From Okapia johnstoni (taxonomy: Eukaryota > Chordata > Mammalia > Artiodactyla > Giraffidae), in the NCBI GenBank assembly GCA_024291935.2, contig CM044310.1:85372713-85436712 (forward strand): 64,000 nt of DNA. Direction: 5' to 3'. This document shows positions 31,785-43,379 of this stretch, in pieces. The translations under genes and the position numbers were made by a program. The notes below the pieces were generated by a model that saw nothing but the letters and a program-made list of their open reading frames with translations, had not been told where the DNA came from and searched no databases. Numbering within the stretch: position 1 is the stretch's first letter; every line of letters starts with the position of its first letter.

Positions 31785-31897
31785 CTTTTTTTTAATTTTT
31801 AAAATTTTATTGAAGTATAATTGATTTACAATGTTGTGTTAATTGCTGCTGTACAGCAAAGTGATTCAGTTATACATACGTATATTCACGACTATGT
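31785..31897 (-). mobile_element. Artiodactyl L1 3' end
   Basis: 'tattgaagtataattgattt', 'acaatgttgtgttaattgct' and 'gctgtacagcaaagtgattc' are the reverse L1 terminus. The phrase 'gtcatggtttctt' occurs on both sides (31774-31786 and 31901-31913) and is a plausible 13-bp TSD. Confidence 0.85.
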
Positions 31898-32552
31898 AGA
31901 GTCATGGTTTCTTGCCATCACAAGGTTAAAGTTTTAATTTAATCAACATCTCATGATTTAACCTACCTTAAAAGCCTTCATTTTATTATCTGTAAAAATA
32001 GAGACTTGCATAGCAAAGAACCAAATAACCTATCATGTTCTTATTTTCCAACCAAATATGTGATTTATTTATTTTTTATTTCTATTTTAAATTGGCTTGT
32101 GTTGTGTTTATTTAATAATGATCCACAGAGAAAGTTAGTATAATGGAGGAAGTGTCTGGATTACTTCAGAAAAGTTTTAGAAGATACTTATCTGAGCTGA
32201 TATATTTAGAGAATTTCAAATAAGTTCCAGTATAGAAGTAGGCTGAAATGAACATGCCAGACCAATTTGTTTTGTCCCTCTGCCGGTAGTTTGTATGTAA
32301 ATTTTTCTTATAGTGATAAACCTTTTTAGATTTCATGCTACTATGTAGTATTATTGAAAATACTTATTGTTGATAGTGAATAAATATTGACAGAAGCTAA
32401 TTTGATTTATTAAATTTAATTTTACTCATGATATATATGCAAAGAAAACAAAAGCCACAGATTGTATTTGGGAGCTACTTTAATATAATATTTTTACTTT
32501 TTCATTTTATCAGTAGTAGAAAGAATCGAATCACATATTAATAAGGGAGCTC
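31898..32552. other. Unassigned AT-rich sequence
   Basis: Nothing is recognised on either strand. Confidence 0.45.
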
Positions 32553-32608
32553 AGAACTAACATAACATTGTAAATCAACGATACTCCAGTAAAAATTAAG
32601 AAAAACAA
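32553..32608 (+). mobile_element. Artiodactyl L1 3' end, about 55 bp
   Basis: 'gagctcagaactaacataac', 'attgtaaatcaacgatactc' and 'cagtaaaaattaag' are the last bases of an L1 terminus, plus strand. Confidence 0.7.
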
Positions 32609-32711
32609 TACGGAAGCTCAGATTGACCACACACATTGGCCTTTCAAGGGGATCATCTGCCTTTGGTATCTGTCATGAGCTCCCTGGATATTCGGGATGA
32701 GTTATGCTAAA

Positions 32712-32868
32712 AAACGATGAGATGGTTCGATAGTATCACTGACTCAATGAACATGAACTTGGACAAACTCTGGGAGTTTGTCTCTGAGGGAGAGGGAGGC
32801 TTGGCGTGCTGCAGTCCATGGGGTTGCAAAGAGTTGGGCATGACTTAGGGACTGAACAGCAACAGCAT
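32712..32868 (+). mobile_element. BovB LINE 3' end
   Basis: 'gatgagatggttcgatagta', 'actgactcaatgaacatgaa', and the BovA-like 'ggttgcaaagagttgggcat' with an aacagcaacagc tail. A short tgctaaa/tactaaa flank may be the TSD. Confidence 0.9.
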
Positions 32869-33214
32869 ACTAAACAAATTTGTAAATTTTTCTCCATGAT
32901 CACATTGTCCTAAACTGACAGATTTTGTTACTTGTAAAGTCAAAATTTGGTGAGACTTTGCTTTGAAAGTTCAATATTTTGTCCGTTGATTCTAAGTAGG
33001 GGAACTTATATCAAAGGAATTTACCATTTATAATGCAGGAATCCATTGCATATAGAGGTTTATGGTCTAAGGATCCATTAGCAGTGAAATGTGGTAGGAA
33101 CCTATTCGTGAAAAGATGTATTAATTCCCAAATTGAAACAGTAGTGGTAAGACAATAATGGTGTGCTTATTTGTTGCTAAAGTGATAACTTGTTAAAAAT
33201 TGAAATTTTAGGGT
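32869..33214. other. Unassigned AT-rich sequence
   Basis: No repeat or coding signal is recognised. Confidence 0.4.
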
Positions 33215-33400
33215 TTGATTGATGTGGATTTAAATTCTGCCTCTGCCACTTACTTGTTGACTTCGGGCAGTTCATGGGCCTAAGACTCAGTTTTCTCATC
33301 TCCAGTAATGGGGCCAGTGATAATTTATGTCTCAGTGAAAAAGCGTCTTAAGCATTCAGCACAAGACTCAGTACATAGGAGATGCTCCCTCAACATCAGC
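33215..33400 (+). mobile_element. MIR SINE
   Basis: 'taaattctgcctctgccact', 'tacttgttgacttcgggcag', 'ctaagactcagttttctcat' and 'cagtacataggagatgctcc' give the MIR order nearly end to end. Confidence 0.85.
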
Positions 33401-33537
33401 TCCTTTTTTAGACCAAAAAGGTTTTATCTAGGAAGTGAGGAAGTGAGACTTTTAGAAGTTCTTGATTGATAGAGGTAGAGAAGCAGGGAGCCAGAAGGGC
33501 ACTCCAAGCCTGCGGACAACTACGTGAGATTGGTGAG

Positions 33538-33539
<2 letters not shown>

Positions 33540-33591
<52 letters not shown>
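33540..33591. repeat. (TG)26 microsatellite
   Basis: A pure run with no SINE tail adjoining it. The nearest SINE is the Bov-A2 beginning at 33768. Confidence 0.97.
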
Positions 33592-33594
<3 letters not shown>

Positions 33595-33755
33595 ATGATG
33601 GACTGGTAGGGAAAGGAAGGATTGAATTCACTGGATTATAGAGGTAAATCCGATATTGGTGGTTTGAGATGCCATCTGAAATTCCACTGTCATTATTTGC
33701 TGCTCCAAATTGGGCTAGAAAGGCATGTGCACAGTTGAGAATTTTATGTCTTCCT

Positions 33756-34054
33756 GCGTTTTACTGACGGAGAAGGCAATGGCACCCCACTCCAGTACTC
33801 TTGCCTGGAAAATCCCATGGACGGAGGAGCCTGGTAGGCTACAGTCCATGGGGTTGCTAAGAGTTGGATGACTGAGCGACTTCACTTTCACTTTTCACCT
33901 TCATGCACTGGAGAAGAAAACGGCAACCCACTCCAGTATTCTTGCCTGGAGAATCCCAGGGATGGCGGAGCCTGGTGGGCTGCCGTCTATGGGGTCGCAC
34001 AGAGTCGGACACGACTAAAGCGACTTAGCAGCAACAGCAGCAGCGTTTTACTGA
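33756..34054 (+). mobile_element. Bov-A2 SINE with exact 12-bp TSD
   Basis: gcgttttactga at 33756-33767 and 34043-34054 is identical. The dimer is close to consensus with both monomers, the cacttttcac linker and a (CAG)n-like tail. Low divergence and the clean TSD point to a recent insertion, a reasonable candidate for presence/absence variation. Confidence 0.97.
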
Positions 34055-34149
34055 ACTTCTCACTCTTTTCAAATGCAAACTGTTAGAAATGTTTGAGCCC
34101 ATCTAGGGCAAGTCAAAGGTTTGTCTGTTCTTAAATTCTGTCTCTGACC

Positions 34150-34583
34150 AGATATGCTCAGGGCTGTACTGTACTCTGGGTATTGGGTGGTGACCAACAG
34201 ACCAGACTCCCTCCTCTTGTGGAGGTTAACATCTTATTAGAGGAAGAGAGGTATTAGACAGTATTTAAGATGGTAATAAATAAGGCCATGTTTACTAAAT
34301 AAAGAGTAGGGTACCATGACTGAGGGGTGGGGCCTGCTGTGGAGAGAGTGGTCTGAGGTTGGCTTTTGATGTGAGATCTGAAGGATAAGGAGGGTGTTCA
34401 TTCCAGCCACAGGGACATGGCTGAGCCACGTAGGAGGAGCTCAGAAGTTCGGTGGCCAGATCTTAAGGAGAAAGAGACAAAGGGGGGAAGGAATTGAGGC
34501 CAGATCACTTTAGGGCATCTAGGCTGTGGTAAACATTTGGGTTTTATGCCAAGCCTGATGGAAACCCATTGGAGGATTTGAAA

Positions 34584-34619
<36 letters not shown>

Positions 34620-34950
34620 CCACATCTGATTTGCATTTTGTAAACATCACTCTGGCTGCTTTGTGGGGAATAGTGAAGAATGGATAGAATTAGGGAGAAA
34701 AATCAGGGGGAGAGCTAAGCTGATAGCTAGGCCCAGGTGGTGATTATGGAGGTAGAGAGAAGGATTTAGAATACATTTCAGAGGCAAAGCTGACGGGACT
34801 TGAAAGGGTTTTGAAAGTAAAGAGGAAATCAGGGGTAAATTCCACGTTTTGAGCTTGACGGACTGGACTGTGCCCGCTTACTGAGATCAGAAGACTGAGG
34901 AAGAAGCGGGTGTGAAAGCACACGTGCTCCTTTGTACCTTCACACACATC
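34150..34950 (-). mobile_element. Ancient L2-like LINE remnant (copy 1)
   Basis: Reading the plus strand: 'gactccctcctcttgtggag', 'tgatgtgagatctgaaggat', 'ttgggttttatgccaagcct', 'ctgatttgcattttgtaaac', 'tcactctggctgctttgtgg'. The same ordered landmarks occur at 55673-56500. I believe it is the complement of an L2-type LINE. A (TG)17 run lies inside. Confidence 0.55.
34585..34618. repeat. (TG)17 microsatellite
   Basis: A pure TG run inside the L2-like remnant, not at a SINE tail. Confidence 0.97.
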
Positions 34951-36089
34951 TGGGGCCGTCACTTAGGCTGTGGGGCAGGGGGAATCTGGTGGTCGGGGCT
35001 GGATATAGAAGTTTTGAATCATCAGCATAGAGTCACTCACTGGGCTTAAGCCTGGGAACGCCTCTCCTCGTGAATCCTTGTTTTTCCTTAGCTTGTAAGG
35101 AATTTTTAGGCCCTTTCCCTGAGCTGATGTTACCCCTTCACCTTTCCTGCCTCTGAGTTGCACTACCAGACCATCGTCTCCAAGCCCCACAAACACATTC
35201 CTCCCAGGCAAAAACAGAAGATGACGCACACCATGAACCAGATTTTCCACGACAGACTTGTAAGGAACAAGATAATCTCATTGTTCCTCCTGCTACTTAA
35301 AATAAAGGTAATATTGATTTTAGAGTAGCAGTTCAGGTCCTAAGGCGTGATATTGATCAGGCATCTGATGAGAATTTGCAGGATAGGCTTCCAGCCCTGC
35401 AGCTACAGGGCATCTCCCCACTGGGTCAGGCCTCTGTGCTGACCTCCACTATTACAAGTGGTGTTTTTCTTAGGAATTCTTGGCCCTGTTTAGTCTAGGC
35501 ACTGTCCAGGAGCATTTATTTTACCTGATGGATGGCTCAATCCAGCCTGTTACCTTAATCTGACCTTAAAAATGAGAACTCTTTTGTTCTTAGTAAAAAT
35601 GAAGACTAATTTGGACACTGCTTAGAATGATTTTCTTCTCCATGGCAGTGGAGTTCATGTTGCATCTTTGGCTGTGAAACTTCCTATTAAAATGTTTTAA
35701 TCTGGCTTTCCTCCTTTTTTTTTTTTTTTTAACTTGTGCTTTGGAACATGGCTTACTTTATCTGTATGGATTTTTTTTTTTTTTAACAGGATAAGGTACC
35801 GCTTTTAAAGATACCAATATTAAACCCAGGAGACTCCTCCATTTTAATGTTAGTTACATCAAGGAAAGTAATGTCCTTGTGGCTATTGTGATATGGTGCA
35901 TTCAAAATCCTCCATTTATAGGTTAGGCTTAACAATATTTACAAGTCAGGTTCTGAGGATATTTTGAATTTAATAACAATCAAGGGATAAATTGTTTACT
36001 AGCCTGAAGGATATAAAGAATCCCTAGAAATCATCTGAAAATAACCTTTTCACATAAAAAGTTTTGACTTTCGACTGTCGTAAGACATG
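34951..36089. other. Unassigned unique sequence
   Basis: No named repeat. Poly-T runs occur at 35715-35730 and 35771-35784. The 95-codon minus frame at 34963-35250 has no domain I recognise. Confidence 0.45.
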
Positions 36090-36235
36090 TATTTGCCTCC
36101 TGTGTCTGAAAATTCTGGCTGGATTGCCCATAGGGTTGCTTTGAGGTTTAAAGGCATTAACACAGGCTAAGGCACTCAGCACAGAGCCTGACACATAGTA
36201 AGTGCTCATTGATGTTAGCTATTATTAGTTGCTAT
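36090..36235 (+). mobile_element. MIR SINE, 3' half
   Basis: 'gggttgctttgaggtttaaa', 'ggcactcagcacagagcctg' and 'acacatagtaagtgctcatt' are the MIR 3' part. Confidence 0.82.
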
Positions 36236-36267
36236 GATGAGACGTTAGCTGCAGAGTCCTTCAAAAA

Positions 36268-36553
36268 ATTATGCATTTATTTCTTTATGACTATGATGGG
36301 TCTTGGTTGCTGTGCTCAGGCTTTTCTCTAGTTGTGGCAAGCAGGGGCTACTCTAGTTGCAGTGTGCAGGCTTCTCATTGCAATGGCTTCTCTTGTTTCA
36401 GAGCACAGTCTCTTGGGCACTTGGGCTTAGGTAGTTGTGGCGCATGGGCTTAGTTGTCCTGGGGCATGTGGCATCTTCCCAGACCAGGGATCGAACTGGT
36501 GACCTCGGCACTGGCAGGTGGATTCTTAACCACTGGAACACCAGGGAAGGACC
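36268..36553 (-). mobile_element. CHR SINE, long form
   Basis: The T-rich left end is followed by 'gctttt ctctagttgtggc', 'gggctactctagttgcagtg', 'gcatcttcccagaccaggga' and the head 'aacaccagggaaggacca'. The body is nearly complete. Confidence 0.92.
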
Positions 36554-37708
36554 ACTTCCCTGCAGAGGAAAAGCCCTGCAGATTCCTTTTCTGTCAACCA
36601 CAGTACCTGGCACAGGTCTGAGCACACAGCACAACATTCAGGTAAATGCACAGTAACTGATTAATGTCTCCAACATTTGGGACATCTTTCCACACGTGAA
36701 GTGTCAGAGCCAATTTTATATCTTTTCTAAAATGATCTAAACTACCTGATATCCTTGGATTCTTACTTGGTTACTCACAAAATCAGCTGCATGGATTTTG
36801 ACCATTTCCCTTATCAGCCTGTCTTCTTTGTTAGCTGCCAAATAGGGCTCTGCTTTCAAATGCTTTGCAGTTAGAAGAGATAATAAATGTTCACATTTCT
36901 AGTGCATTACCAGGCACAGAAAGGGTCACTGTCACTTGACTAGGGATCATGGCTGCTGGTCAGTTCTGCCTTTAGGGAGACTGTTCTGGGAAGTGGGGTT
37001 GTGGCTTCTTTTAAGGTAGAAGGTGAAATAGTTATTTCTTATCCTGGTAGTGGGTACCAAGGGGATCTTACACTTTCTTAAAATTCTCTGGTGGTTGCAC
37101 AGAGGGGTAACACACCAGCCTTCTGTGTAGCAGAAGGTTGGTGGAATGGACAGGCAGCTTCATCAGTGGAGACATGGCCTTTGTTTGGCTCACGAGTACC
37201 CAGTTATTTTGGGGGTGGTTTGTGAGTCATCTGAAATATGCATTTAATCTAGACTTGTGGCCTGTTGGTGAGGCTGCTGCTTTTTTATGATCTCAAATGT
37301 CTTGTCCATGTTCAGACTTGCCTTGTTTCTCTGTTTACTTTGAACTGGGAAAATGTTCACCATGGCATTTGGAATTCCTCCTCAAGTGTGCGTTCGGTCA
37401 CATCACCCCTGGCTACCACCAGTACATGACTGTTTATTTTGGATGTCCTTTTCTGATGTTCAGCTAATTTAACCCACAATGAAGTTAATCCTTGCTTCTT
37501 TGGAAAAGTACAGATTTACTTATTAGCTGCTTTCAGAGATATTTGCATTTTCAGGCCAGTGACTATATAATTCCACTGACTTTTGGACCCATCTACTCAC
37601 GTATGCAGCGGGCGCCTTTTTCAAGTCAGGGTTTAGATAGAGCAAATCATAACCATCCTGAGTTATCTGAAGTTCTCTTAAAGGTTAATAATGAAAGTAT
37701 TGAGACAA
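36554..37708. other. Unassigned unique sequence
   Basis: About 1.15 kb without a recognised repeat or gene. The frame at 37492-37734 (plus) runs into a SINE. Confidence 0.45.
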
Positions 37709-37918
37709 GGGCTTCCCAGATGGCTCAGTGGTAAAGAATCCACCTGGCAAGCAGGAGACGTGGGTTTGATCCCTAGGTCGTGAAGATCCCTGGAGAAGGA
37801 AATGGCAACCCATTGCAGTATTCTTGCCCGGAGAATCCCATGGAGAAGGGAGCCTGGCGGGCTATAGTTGATGGGGTCACAAAGAGTCGGACACGACTCA
37901 GCAACTAAACAGTGACAA
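37709..37918 (+). mobile_element. Bov-tA SINE
   Basis: Head 'gggcttcccagatggctcag', box-B-like 'gggtttgatccctaggtc', body to 'gtcggacacgactcagcaac'. A small deletion gives 'ccacctggcaagcaggaga'. Confidence 0.95.
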
Positions 37919-38034
37919 ACAGTATGGGAAAAACATGGAGGAGTCGTGTTGAATATTCTGTTATGTCCATTTATCTTGCCTTCTTGTACAAAAGAGAGAA
38001 GAAAATTAAGTTGCTTTGGAATTCAAGCATTTTG

Positions 38035-38275
38035 ACTAAAAGCGTGGAAGCCACTTCCATGTACTACTTGGGCTTGAGTCTTGGCTCTGTCACTAACTAG
38101 TTGTGTAACCTTGGGCAGATTACTTAATTTTGACCTCAGTTTCATTATCTGTCAAGTGAGGATAATTATAGTAACTACAAGGAGGGTTGTTATGAAGATC
38201 AAATGAGTTAATTTATGTAAAGCATTTAGAACCAAAGTGAATACATAGTAACTGCTGTACAGTGTTGGGTATTAT
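38035..38275 (+). mobile_element. MIR SINE, essentially full length
   Basis: 'cttgagtcttggctctgtca', 'ctagttgtgtaaccttgggc', 'cctcagtttcattatctgtc', 'gggttgttatgaagatcaaa' and 'atacatagtaactgctgtac' give the complete MIR order. The best-preserved MIR in the window. Confidence 0.92.
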
Positions 38276-38394
38276 TTTTTTTATTAGGAATTAGTAATTG
38301 CATAAATAAAAAAGATGAAGGTGTAAATCATTAATCAGGGCCATTTATCTATGGGATCCTTAGGCATTGCATCTAGCCTTTTAGATTTATATTA

Positions 38395-38760
38395 GGGAGA
38401 TGACTGCTGTAACAAAAATATCAAAATACTGTATCATGGCTTGAACATAAGGAAAATGTGTTTCTTGCTTATGTACCGGTAATGAGTAGGGAAGCTGGTT
38501 GGTGGGATGGCTTTCTGCATGGGTTTATTTAGGAAAGAAGGTTCTATCATCTTCGGTACATTGCCTGTGAGGTCACCTGAGCTTATCTCCATTCCAGTTA
38601 GTCAGAAGGGGAAGAGAGCAGGCAGAAAAGTGCTTAGGAGTTTTGTATGGGTCAAACCCGGAAGTTGCACTCATCAATTCCATTCACATTCCACTGGCCA
38701 CAACTCAGCAGCTACCAGTTTTGGCTTGAGTTTTTCAGGGGTCTATAAAAATGTACAAGA
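38395..38760 (+). mobile_element. Ancient interspersed repeat, family not named
   Basis: 'gactgctgtaacaaaaatat', 'gcagaaaagtgcttaggagt', 'gggtcaaacccggaagttgc' and 'attccactggccacaactca' are landmarks of an old repeat I know but cannot name surely. The 96-codon frame at 38507-38797 is within it. Confidence 0.55.
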
Positions 38761-39556
38761 CTTTAAAACATGTGTTGACTCCCAATTCCAAACATAAAAT
38801 TGCAGAATTGAAATGAATTGACATGTTTCATTCATCGATTATAAAATGTAGCCTTCTATTAGCTCCATAAGTTGTTAACATTTAGTATTCATGAAATGTT
38901 ATTAAATTTGAAATGAATTTATAAATTTGATTTTCTGATTTCTCAAGAATTCCCAAATATGCCTCATGCTGATGATTGCTGAGATTATAGTCAATCATCG
39001 GTGAGCTTCTCAAAGTCCAGTGAATTCAAGTGGAAAACGCTAAAATTCCACTCATATTTTTCTATTGCAAAGCAACTTTAATGTGACATATGGGTACAGC
39101 TTAATATGTTTATTTCGATTTTGAGTTGTGACTTAAGAAGTAGCAGTGATCATGGCTTAGATGATCTTAAAACAGTCCTATTGTTGAATGTTAGTGTATG
39201 CAGACTACATTTTGTTTGCTTTGAAAATGAATGTGATGGGGTTGACTAAACACATTTTGCATGTCCCCCCACCCCCGCTGCCTTATCTTCTTCTCCCCCC
39301 CACCTCTCTTCTTCACTTCTAATAAAATATTTACTGCTGTGATATCCAAGAACATAAATACACTACATTTAATAACCTAGGTTCTTGATCTTGGCAATGG
39401 CAGGTAGGAAAAGTGCCTTCTCTTTTTACAGGTCATGTTTGAAGGCTGGGATTGGATTGGGCTTTCTTTTGAGTCATTCCTGGCCTCTCAGACCATGGTT
39501 TCCTCTTCCTGAACTTTCTTTCCTATTCTTCCAAAGTGAGGCACTACTGAATGGGC
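38761..39556. other. Unassigned AT-rich sequence
   Basis: No repeat or gene is recognised. C-rich patches occur at about 39265-39301. Confidence 0.45.
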
Positions 39557-39720
39557 ATTGGGAGATGTAGTTTTTTTTTTTTTTTTTTTTAATACTTCTT
39601 GTTTTTTGACTGTTCCACATGACTTGCAGGATCTTAGTTCCTCCACCAGGGATCAAACCTGGACCCCGGGCAATGAAGGGGCTGAGTCCTACCCACTGGC
39701 CCACCAGGGAATTGGGAGAT
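39557..39720 (-). mobile_element. CHR SINE, short form, with 10-bp TSD
   Basis: attgggagat at 39557-39566 and 39711-39720 flanks a T20 tract and a minus-strand CHR head ('ccaccagggatcaaacctgg', 'ctggcccaccaggga'). The central body is deleted. Confidence 0.92.
39571..39590. repeat. T20 homopolymer (SINE tail)
   Basis: The poly-A tail of the minus-strand CHR SINE. A second T16 run at 39795-39810 has no adjoining element I can name. Confidence 0.9.
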
Positions 39721-40024
39721 ACAGTGTCAAAAACCACTTCTTATGAAGGATCTTGTCAAGGGTTATTTCATTATAATTGCTTTCGGTTCTCCTGTTTTTT
39801 TTTTTTTTTTTGCTCAGCCTTACCAACTGGAATTTGATTTGTTGATTACAAAAACAAAATATCCAAAATAGATCAGAAGAGACTTTGATGTAGGTTGGGG
39901 CTGTGGTATAGACTTTCATGAAAGGGATAGGCAAAATAAGAAATATGGCTGTTGCTTCTGATCAGGCATTGCAGGGAGCCTTGAGAGTGGAGCATGGGGG
40001 AACTTCCCTCCAGGAAGGGCGTGG
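39721..40024. other. Unassigned sequence
   Basis: Nothing recognised apart from the T16 run. Confidence 0.4.
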
Positions 40025-40142
40025 GAAGGGAACTCACATTTTTTAGTCCTCCTACAGTCATCTCTACTTCAGTACGCAGCAATTTCATCCTTCTTGTTGC
40101 TCAAACCAGCAACCTCAGAGGCATCCTTAACTCGTCTTTTTA

Positions 40143-40385
40143 TATCCCACATCTTGGGTGCATGCTAAGTTGCTTCAGTCGTGTCTGACTCTTTGCTACC
40201 CCATGGACTGTAGCCTGCCAGGCTCCTCTGTCCATGGGATTCTCCAGACAAGAATACGGGGGTGGGTTGCCGTGCGCTCCTCCAGGGGATCTTCCTGGAC
40301 GGGATTGAACCCTCATCTCTTATGTCTCCTGCATTGGCAGGCCGATTCTTTACTACTAGCACTACCTGGGAAGCCCATCCCACAC
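40143..40385 (-). mobile_element. Bov-tA SINE in L2
   Basis: Minus-strand copy between atcccacatc (40143-40152) and atcccacacc (40376-40385). The tail side is 'gcatgctaagttgcttcagt', the head 'actacctgggaagccc'. Part of the box-B region is lost ('ctggacgggattgaaccct'). Confidence 0.95.
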
Positions 40386-40638
40386 CTTATATGGTAGCAA
40401 ATTGTTGCCCTTGTCTTCAGAATTCATTTAGAATCCAGCCACTTCTCGGAACCCCTACCTCTGTCATTCTTCTCCTGCCTACGGGCCTCTCTGTCCTGCA
40501 TCATTGCCATGTCTTCCTAGCTAGCCTTGCCATGACTTTCCTTGGCTTTCTTATGTGCAAAAACCAGAGCAAGTATTAAAAAAAATTCACATCGTATAAT
40601 TCTTTTGCTCAGTACTTTTTATGGTTTCCCATAACATT

Positions 40639-41181
40639 ATAATCCAGCAATTCCACTGCTTGTTATCCAAGATGAATGAAAATGTCTGTCCATACAAAAC
40701 TCATGCGTCAAACTTCATAGCAGCATTATTCATAATGCCAAAAATGCCATTATGCCAAAAAGTGGAAACAGCCAAGTGTCCATCACATGATAAATGAATA
40801 ATCAAAACGTGGTATATCCATACAATGGGATATTCTGCAGTAAAAAAGATGAAGTACTGATACGTGGTACAACATGGATGGATTTTAAGAACATAAAGCT
40901 TCGTGAAAGAAGCCAGTGACAAAAGGCCAGAGGTTATACGATTTCATATCCAGAATAAACAAATCCATGGGGACAGAAAGTAGATTAGTGGTGGCCAGGA
41001 GCTGGGGAGAGAGGCACGAGGAGTGACTGATCTTGGACGCAGGGTTACTTTTTGGTATCATGAAAATGTTCTGTGATTAAGCTGTGGTGATGATTGCATA
41101 ACTCTGTGCATATACATTCTGAATTATAAACTCTCAAAGGGCAAATTACATGGCATGTCAGTTGCATCTCAGTGAAGCTGC
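40639..41181 (+). mobile_element. Old L1 3' end in L2
   Basis: 'taatccagcaattccactgc', 'gcattattcataatgccaaa', 'ggtatatccatacaatggga', 'gattagtggtggccaggagc' and the terminal 'gttgcatctcagtgaagctg'. L2 sequence resumes right after it. Confidence 0.87.
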
Positions 41182-41640
41182 TATTTAGACAATAAAACAC
41201 ACACCCTTTTGACTTTCTGTCTGATCTGTCCCCCTTCCATTCTGTTGTCAGACAAGGCAACTTTTCTTGCCCCAGGGCCTTTGGACTTGCTGTTCCGCCT
41301 TAGAACTTTCTTTCCCCAGATATCCACATGGCTGGTTCCCTTACTTCCTTGAGGTCTCTATTTCAGCATTACATTCTCAGGAGGCTTTCTCTGATCACAC
41401 TAAAATAGCACTCTCCATCTCATTGCCTGATGGCCGTCTCTGTTCCCTTTACCCTGTTTTATTTTTCTTGCTGTCCCTTACCATCATCTGATATAGTATG
41501 TATTGTCTTGTCTGTTTTTTGTCTACCTCCCTCTATGACAATGTGAGCTCCAGGAGACAAACAGTGACTCTGCTTTTGTTCACTCCTAAATCTGCAGCAG
41601 TGTAGTCCAGGTCTCTTTTCACCAAACCATCAGCATGAGA

Positions 41641-42200
41641 AGGGCAAGGATTTCGATGGCAGTGTTTTGGGAATACACTATATTTGTGTGGAGTATTCAA
41701 TGTATCTTTCTGGTGCCACTTTAGAAATCAAGAGACTGGAAACAGTCTCTATGGGAAAGGTAATTTTGGGTCAGAGGGTGGAATGGAAGTCCTCAAAGTT
41801 ATTGTCAGATAATTCTTCCTGTAGGTTGGTAAGTTTTCCTACCTTTTTAAAAAAGCATCTGCATTATGCTATTGTGTTATGCAGAGTATACTAGTTTTCA
41901 TATATGCCTTATGGGATCAAGGCCTTTGGTTTTATTGCATCTTAATTTACCACCCCTCTGCTATCTTTTCCCACTTTGGACGTTCTTGATGATTAGTTTT
42001 GAAGAAGTTTTCTGCCAGAAGATGATGAGCAAAGCAAAATCTTTCTAGAAAGCAACTAACTGGTTTGGGGCTTTGGTTTGATTTTAGAGGAGTTTAAGTT
42101 GAAACATACCTACTTTGTGGTTATTTAGAAATGCAGAGGTAGAGACAGAAGTAAAGAAAAGAATGTATTTACAAAGTTTTAGATAACTAATGAGAACCTG
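41641..42200. other. Unassigned unique sequence
   Basis: Two overlapping plus frames (41667-41894, 41866-42048) without known domains. No repeat is recognised. Confidence 0.45.
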
Positions 42201-42397
42201 CTGTATAGCACGGGCTTCCCTGGTGGCTCAGCTGGTAAAGAATCTACTTGCAATGGGGGAGACCTGGGTTCGATCCCTGGGTTGGAGAAGGGAAAGGCTA
42301 CCCACTCCAGTGTTCTGGCCTGGAGAATTCCATGGGGTCCCAAAGAGTCAGACACGACTGAGTGACTTTCACTTCACTTCACTTCACTGTATAGCAC
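42201..42397 (+). mobile_element. Bov-tA SINE with exact 11-bp TSD and intact B box
   Basis: ctgtatagcac at 42201-42211 and 42387-42397 is exact. The head keeps a consensus Pol III B box (ggttcgatccc, 42267-42277). The body is shortened, lacking the segment between 'ctgggttgg' and 'agaaggg', and the tail is (CACTT)n. Confidence 0.96.
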
Positions 42398-43379
42398 AGG
42401 GGAAAAAAAGAAGGTACAAAAATAAAAAGAGTATAGGTATGTTTTAAAAAGCAAATATTTAGTTGGAGAGGCCCTCACCATTCCTGTTTCCTTTTCTTAC
42501 TTCCAAGCTTGGGTGGAAGATATCACCAGTTGCCCTAACTCTCTGCAGGTTAAGAAGCACATGTCACTAGATGGCGCTGAAATGTTGTTTTTTTCACATA
42601 ACAGAGCCCTGGAACCCTTGCGTTATCTTGCTTCAGGCGACTGGCTTTCTAGGTGTCAGGGAAATTGTTTTATTGGTCGAGGGCATAGTGTAATATATTC
42701 ATCTCCACCCTAGGCAGCTATTTAATGCCCTGAAACATGGCCCTCTTGTGGCCATGGCCTGTTAACTATGCTTATTTGGTGTAATAATTAGCAGAATTTT
42801 TCACTAACAGGCGTACTTACCAACACTTCACATCTTCCCGGTACGTGATGGATCGTACATTCTGGAGAAAAAAGTTGGGAAGGTCAAAGCTTAACCTCCT
42901 TCTATCAGGGCTACTTTCTGCACATTTGCTCAGAATCGGTTTATATTAACTTGCTTTTGAGCTTCTTCAAACCAGAGTTGTGAGTCAGGTAAACATATTT
43001 GAGCTTTTATGTAATAGCCCAGTGATGGTTTGTAAACACAACACTGTTAATTTTCCAACTCTTAGAATGATAGGAAAATAAATGAATAGCTGCCCAAATG
43101 GTTGGATGACACTTGCTACCCGGACTGTGTGTGTTGGAAGCGTGTCCTAGGAACAGTGGGTCTGCCACAGACACCACATTTTAGGTTAAAATTGGAGAAG
43201 AAAATTACACACGGGATTTTAATTTTTTCCATGGTTGTAAGTTAGGCCCCATTGAATTCTCTGTGGTTTTACAAGCCCTCTTAGGCTCCTAATATTTCCA
43301 CACCAACAATTTTAACATTCACTTTAGGACGTGGTTAGAGTTAACTGACAGAATGCCAAACAGGAGAAAATAGGTTTAA
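42398..43379. other. Unassigned unique sequence
   Basis: About 1 kb with no repeat I can name. Scattered CpGs (for example 'cttcccggtacgtgatggat' near 42834) stand out slightly from the background. No exon is evident. Confidence 0.45.

Larger units (their letters stand above)
40025..41640 (+). mobile_element. L2 LINE, C-terminal ORF and 3'UTR, split by Bov-tA and L1
   Basis: Three pieces follow the L2 order. 40025-40142 has 'ctcagaggcatccttaactc'. 40386-40638 has 'cagaattcatttagaatcca' and 'gctcagtactttttatggtt'. 41182-41640 has 'cagggcctttggacttgctg', 'tctctgatcacactaaaata' and 'gagctccaggagacaaacag'. The frame is decayed; frames at 40262-40579 and 41267-41491 are remnants or read-through. 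Confidence 0.8.

Noticed and set aside
42201..42397. tRNA-like sequence with intact B box
   Set aside because: The tRNA-derived head belongs to a Bov-tA SINE; it lacks a foldable full cloverleaf and 3' end, so it is not a tRNA gene. The same holds for the other Bov-tA and CHR heads.
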